From the NCBI RefSeq assembly GCF_001499735.1, contig NZ_LN848257.1:1605125-1640265 (forward strand): 35,141 bases of DNA, read 5' to 3'. Within the stretch, counting starts at the first letter, position 1, and each line of letters begins with the position of its first letter. Positions 31,906-35,141 of the stretch are shown here, piece by piece. Made by a program: the position numbers and the translations under genes. Source of the stretch: Thiocapsa sp. KS1 (GTDB lineage: Bacteria > Pseudomonadota > Gammaproteobacteria > Chromatiales > Chromatiaceae). The notes beneath the pieces were generated by a model that did not search any database, was not told where the DNA came from, and saw nothing but the letters and a program-made list of their open reading frames with translations.

Positions 31906-32625
31906 TCAGGTCCCTTTCTTCGTCATTTGGTGGGTCAATTGAAGGACGGCGCCCCCGTGGGTCTCGCCGTAGTGCGTCAGGGCCGCCCGGCCGCCGGCGG
32001 CATAGACGGCCACCGCGGCAAGCAGATCGTGCAGCATTCGGGGGCTGCTCGCGTCGAACGGACACCAAGCCCCGCCGCTCAAGCGGGCGATCTCGCGAAA
32101 GCTCCGCTCGGTCGCCGGATCACGGCCTTCCTGAAAGACGAACGCCGGCACGCCCAAAAGCCCGAGCCGTCCGGCGAGATCGGCAAGACGATCGCGACTC
32201 TCTTCCATGCAGTCGCCGACCAGCACCAGGGCATCGACCCGACCATTCTTGGCCTCCTCCAGGGCATGTTCCAGTACACGACCGACCTGGGTCAGGCCGG
32301 CCTCGCAGAAGACCCGGTTCATGCGCTTGAGCAACGCCTCCGAATCCTGGAGCCAGGGTGAGGCCGAGAAGTCCCGGAAGCCGCGATAGTAGCAAAGTTG
32401 AACCTCGAGGCCGCCCAGATCGCGGGTCTCGATGAACATGCCGGATTGGATCTGCGCCGCCCGATCCCAGGTCGGCTCGCGGCTCGCCGTCGCGTCCATC
32501 GCGAAGATCAGCCGCCCGCGCGCACCGCGCGGGCCCACGCGCGGTGTCGCGGCGACCTGACGCAGGAAGGCGCTCACATCGGTCGCATCGGCAGGTGATT
32601 CCAGATCGGTTCGTTTGGAGGTCAT
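31906..32625 (-). CDS. VWA domain protein
   Basis: A 239-residue soluble protein that is almost entirely a von Willebrand A-type domain. The first strand, [17 protein letters not shown], carries the metal-site pattern D44-x-T46-x-S48, a variant of DxSx[16 protein letters not shown] is the later acidic strand, and [12 protein letters not shown] follows. Two starts are possible, ATG 32625 and ATG 32637 four codons earlier; neither has a strong ribosome binding site. No signal peptide or membrane segment is seen, so it is cytoplasmic. It precedes the J-domain gene by seven bases, which suggests a common, perhaps chaperone-linked, task. Its partner is not identifiable from sequence. Confidence 0.82.
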   Translation of the reverse strand: MTSKRTDLESPADATDVSAFLRQVAATPRVGPRGARGRLIFAMDATASREPTWDRAAQIQSGMFIETRDLGGLEVQLCYYRGFRDFSASPWLQDSEALLKRMNRVFCEAGLTQVGRVLEHALEEAKNGRVDALVLVGDCMEESRDRLADLAGRLGLLGVPAFVFQEGRDPATERSFREIARLSGGAWCPFDASSPRMLHDLLAAVAVYAAGGRAALTHYGETHGGAVLQLTHQMTKKGT

Positions 32626-32832
32626 CTCAGATTGCATCCGTCCACATGCCCGCGGTTCTCGCCATGGCCCGCCGCGGATTTCGAGCATTCGACCGGCTCG
32701 GGCGATAAGCATTCCCGCCGGGGACGACTCTGCCGCATGCCTCCTGCCGCGAATTTCCCTCAATGACAATGCTGCGCGGCGATCGCTTTCAGGGAAATGC
32801 CGACATCGTCCATCTCGATCAAGCGCGCGAGG

Positions 32833-34806
32833 TCAGATCGGAACCTCGACGGCCGTGGCTTGGGCCGAATCGACCCGATCCGACACCTCATTCGCCCCCG
32901 GCGCCGACTCGAAAAAGGCCCTCACGTCGTCGATCGACCGCGTGCGTGCCATCGCCGGCAGGCTCTCCAGAAAGCGATGCCCGTAGGAGCGGCCCAGAAG
33001 ACGCGGATCGCAGACCACCAGCACGCCGCGATCCTCGCCGTCGCGGATCAGCCGCCCGGCGCCCTGCTTGAGTGCAATGACGGCCTGCGGGAGCTGGTGG
33101 TCGTTGAAGGGGTTGCCGCCGCGACGCCGTACCGCATCGATCCGCGCAGCCAACACCGGATCACCGGGCGAGGCGAAGGGCAAGCGGTCGATCAGCACGC
33201 AGGACAACGCCTCGCCGCGCACGTCGACACCTTCCCAAAAGCTCGATGTCCCCAGCAAGACGGCATTGCCGAACGCACGGAAACGCTCGACCAGATCGGC
33301 CCGCGGCGCCGTGCCCTGGACCAGGATCGGGTAGGGGATCCGCCCTTCCAGTCCCTCGGCCGTCTCGCGCAATGCGCGATAGCTCGTAAAGAGGAGGAAG
33401 GCGCGCCCGCGGCTGTAGCCGAGCACCTCGCAGGCCAGCTCGAGGAGGTGGCTGTTGTAGTCGGGCTCCGACGGCTGCGGCAGACCGCGCGGGACAAACC
33501 AAAGCGCCTGATTCGCATAGTCGAAGGGGCTGTCCCAGCGCTCGGTTTGGGCCTCCTCGATCCCGAGCTGACGGGCGAAATGATCGAAGCGATCCCCGAC
33601 GGCCAACGTCGCCGAGGTGAACACCCAAGCGGTTTGGGGTCGCCCCATCTGAGCACGGAAGGGCTCGGCCACCTCGAGCGGTGTCTCGTGCAGCCGAAAC
33701 CCGCGGCCTTGGGTCTCGAACCAGCGCACCGCCTCGTCCGGCTCGTTCGAGGTCAACCTCTGCAGGGCCTCGCCGAGATCCTCGGCCCGACCCAGACAGG
33801 CATCCAGGCCCTTGCCGCGACCCTCGACCGCCTTCAAACCCTCGGTCACGGATGCCAAACGCCGCACCAAGGTCTCAAGCGCCTTCAGGACCTCCGGCAC
33901 TCCGGCAAGCTCGCTCCAGGGCCCGCGACGGTCGATCTCGCCGAGGCCCAGACGCAGATCCTGAACCGCTCGACGCAGCGCCGCAAGCCGCTTGGGCAGC
34001 TCGGGCAGGTCGCCGGCCTCGCGCCGATATTCGAGCTCGCTGTCCCGGACCAGATCCAGCAGCTGCCGAGCGCTGACACGCACGCCGAAGAAGCTGGTCG
34101 CCGTCTCCGGCAGCTGATGCGCCTCGTCGAGCACGAAGCAGTCCGCACCCGGCAGGATCTCGCCGAACCCCTCGTCCTTCAACGCCAGGTCGGCACAGAA
34201 GAGATGGTGATTCACGACCACCAGATCCGCGGCCTGGGCCTCGCGGCGCGCGGCGACCAGATGGCAGCCCTGCCAGTCCGGGCAGTCCTGTCCGAGACAG
34301 TTGTCGCTGGTCGAGGTCACACTCGGCCAGATCTGAGCGTCTTCCGGGATCCCCAGCTCGGCGATGTCCCCGCGCGTCGTCGACTTCGCCCACTCCTGCA
34401 CCTGCTTGAGACCGCCGCGCGACTCGGGGTCCAGGTGAGCGATGTCGTCGATCGCGAGCTTCAGACGATGGCGGCACAGATAGTTGGCGCGTCCCTTCAG
34501 CAAGGCGGCCCGAACCGGAACCCCGAGCGCAGCCCGGACCAGCGGCAGATCGCGATGAAACAACTGGTCCTGGAGGTTGCGTGTCCCGGTGGAGATCAGG
34601 ACCTTACGCCCGGAGAGGATGGCCGGCACCAGATAGGCGAAGGTCTTGCCGGTTCCGGTGCCCGCCTCGCAGATGAGCGTGCCGCCCTCCTCCATGAGCG
34701 CGGCGATCCGCTCGGCCATCGCCTGTTGTTGCGCCCGGTGGGCAAATCCCGGCAGACGCTCGGAAAGCCGACCATCGGGGCCGAAGATGTCGCCGAGATC
34801 GGCCAT
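32833..34806 (-). CDS. yoaA: YoaA/DinG-type ATP-dependent DNA helicase
   Basis: A 657-residue superfamily 2 helicase of the XPD-like group. Landmarks: Walker A in EAGTGTGKT (47-55), the four iron-sulfur cysteines Cys111, Cys170, Cys175 and Cys181, and DEAH at 227-230. FTSATL, TSSFWEGVDVRGEALSCVLIDRLPF and QGAGRLIRDGEDRGV (motif VI) follow in the second motor domain. Length and the short iron-sulfur segment fit YoaA better than the longer DinG. E. coli YoaA helps repair replication forks and interacts with the clamp-loader subunit HolC. The gene ends 195 bases before the VWA start; that gap holds only a small inverted repeat (ATTTCCCT/AGGGAAAT) and nothing else recognised. Confidence 0.93.
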   Translation of the reverse strand: MADLGDIFGPDGRLSERLPGFAHRAQQQAMAERIAALMEEGGTLICEAGTGTGKTFAYLVPAILSGRKVLISTGTRNLQDQLFHRDLPLVRAALGVPVRAALLKGRANYLCRHRLKLAIDDIAHLDPESRGGLKQVQEWAKSTTRGDIAELGIPEDAQIWPSVTSTSDNCLGQDCPDWQGCHLVAARREAQAADLVVVNHHLFCADLALKDEGFGEILPGADCFVLDEAHQLPETATSFFGVRVSARQLLDLVRDSELEYRREAGDLPELPKRLAALRRAVQDLRLGLGEIDRRGPWSELAGVPEVLKALETLVRRLASVTEGLKAVEGRGKGLDACLGRAEDLGEALQRLTSNEPDEAVRWFETQGRGFRLHETPLEVAEPFRAQMGRPQTAWVFTSATLAVGDRFDHFARQLGIEEAQTERWDSPFDYANQALWFVPRGLPQPSEPDYNSHLLELACEVLGYSRGRAFLLFTSYRALRETAEGLEGRIPYPILVQGTAPRADLVERFRAFGNAVLLGTSSFWEGVDVRGEALSCVLIDRLPFASPGDPVLAARIDAVRRRGGNPFNDHQLPQAVIALKQGAGRLIRDGEDRGVLVVCDPRLLGRSYGHRFLESLPAMARTRSIDDVRAFFESAPGANEVSDRVDSAQATAVEVPI

Positions 34807-34848
34807 GACCGGGGCGTGGGTGCCCTGAGCGAGCCGCCGCCGGCTCGA

Positions 34849-35141
34849 TCAGTTCCCGCTCGCCCGCTTCTCCGCCTCGGTCGCGCCGGCGACATCACCG
34901 GAACGACGCTTGGACTCCGCGATCACCCGCCAGTTGTCCTGCTTGACGTTCGGGGTATCGCCCGCGAGGTCGTTGGAGCGCGAGGCGAGGTTGCCGGCCT
35001 GCCCGGCCTGACCCTGCTCCAGCCGGACCCGGGCGAGACGGTTCCAGAGGTAAGCCTCGCGCGGGGCAATCCGCAAGGACCGCTCCAGCGACGCCGCGGC
35101 ACCCGCGTAGTCACCCGACTGGCGCTGCTGCTCAGCCTGAC
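34849..35141 (-). CDS. C-terminal end of a tetratricopeptide-repeat protein (partial)
   Basis: The frame is open to the right edge, leaving the last 97 residues. They contain a TPR unit (QRQSGDYAGAAASLERSLRIAP, then AYLWNRLARVRLEQGQAGQAGNLA) and a second, shorter helical pair (NWRVIAESKRRSGDVAGATEAE). A TPR protein next to a yoaA-like gene is a familiar arrangement in related bacteria, often predicted to be an envelope lipoprotein, but the N-terminus is outside the window. It ends 42 bases before the yoaA start. Confidence 0.8.
   Translation of the reverse strand, partial: QAEQQRQSGDYAGAAASLERSLRIAPREAYLWNRLARVRLEQGQAGQAGNLASRSNDLAGDTPNVKQDNWRVIAESKRRSGDVAGATEAEKRASGN

Noticed and set aside
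32753-32798. Intrinsic terminator between yoaA and the VWA gene
   Set aside because: The ATTTCCCT/AGGGAAAT arms are only eight bases with a 30-base loop and no T-run.
1-35141. CRISPR array, insertion sequence, prophage, tRNA or rRNA gene
   Set aside because: No regularly spaced direct repeats, transposase or integrase motifs, phage structural genes, or RNA gene signatures were seen on either strand.

Overview
The window is a contiguous piece of a GC-rich gammaproteobacterial chromosome. Gene order and protein features (glyA-nrdR-ribD-ribE-ribBA-ribH-nusB-thiL-pgpA; rpsF-rpsR-DUF2232-rplI-dnaB; bioF-bioH-bioC-bioD; a YoaA-type helicase next to a TPR protein), plus abundant short hairpin repeats, suggest a purple sulfur bacterium of the Chromatiaceae (Thiocapsa/Allochromatium-like). 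That placement is inferred from layout, not from a database search. Almost all of the sequence is ordinary core genome; no transposase, prophage, CRISPR array, rRNA or tRNA was seen.

Layout. (1) 1-5.9 kb, plus strand: the tail of a GlyGly-CTERM surface protein; a rhombosortase whose reading frame runs without a stop into a YajD-like HNH nuclease; the remnant of an ABC substrate-binding lipoprotein with its middle deleted; a 1176-residue PhnD-PAS-PAS-GGDEF-EAL-CZB signalling protein; and a universal stress protein. (2) 5.85-6.39 kb: a gene-free stretch of dispersed hairpin repeats, including two 76-bp copies with compensatory changes. (3) 6.4-14.1 kb, minus strand: the glyA-nrdR-riboflavin-nusB-thiL-pgpA operon. 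Its RibBA has lost the zinc cysteines of the GTP cyclohydrolase half, and a composite repeat sits between ribD and ribE. (4) 14.5-17.5 kb, plus strand: DUF29 protein, ubiG, a degenerate squalene/phytoene-synthase-like protein and a YciK-like SDR. (5) 17.5-21.4 kb, plus strand: biotin genes bioF, bioH, bioC, bioD. (6) 21.4-24.9 kb, plus strand: PBP4-type dacB with a hexanucleotide tandem repeat in its signal peptide, a PDZ-less HtrA-like lipoprotein and an ArsB/NhaD/SLC13-like transporter. (7) 25.1-28.9 kb, minus strand: rpsF-rpsR-DUF2232-rplI-dnaB behind a near-consensus sigma-70 promoter. (8) 29.0-35.1 kb: a SRPBCC protein divergent from an acyltransferase-3, then on the minus strand a DUF1902 protein, a membrane-anchored C-terminal J-domain protein, a VWA protein, a YoaA-like helicase and the end of a TPR protein.

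How the genes fit together. The rib genes convert GTP and ribulose-5-phosphate to riboflavin; because RibBA seems to supply only the dihydroxybutanone-phosphate branch, a separate ribA is expected elsewhere. BioC and BioH open and close the methyl-ester disguise used to make pimeloyl-ACP, BioF uses that product, and BioD acts two steps later; bioA and bioB are not in the window. The most unusual items are the rhombosortase-HNH continuous frame beside a probable rhombosortase substrate, the CZB-terminated c-di-GMP protein, the covarying two-hairpin repeats, and the slippage-prone repeat in the dacB signal peptide.
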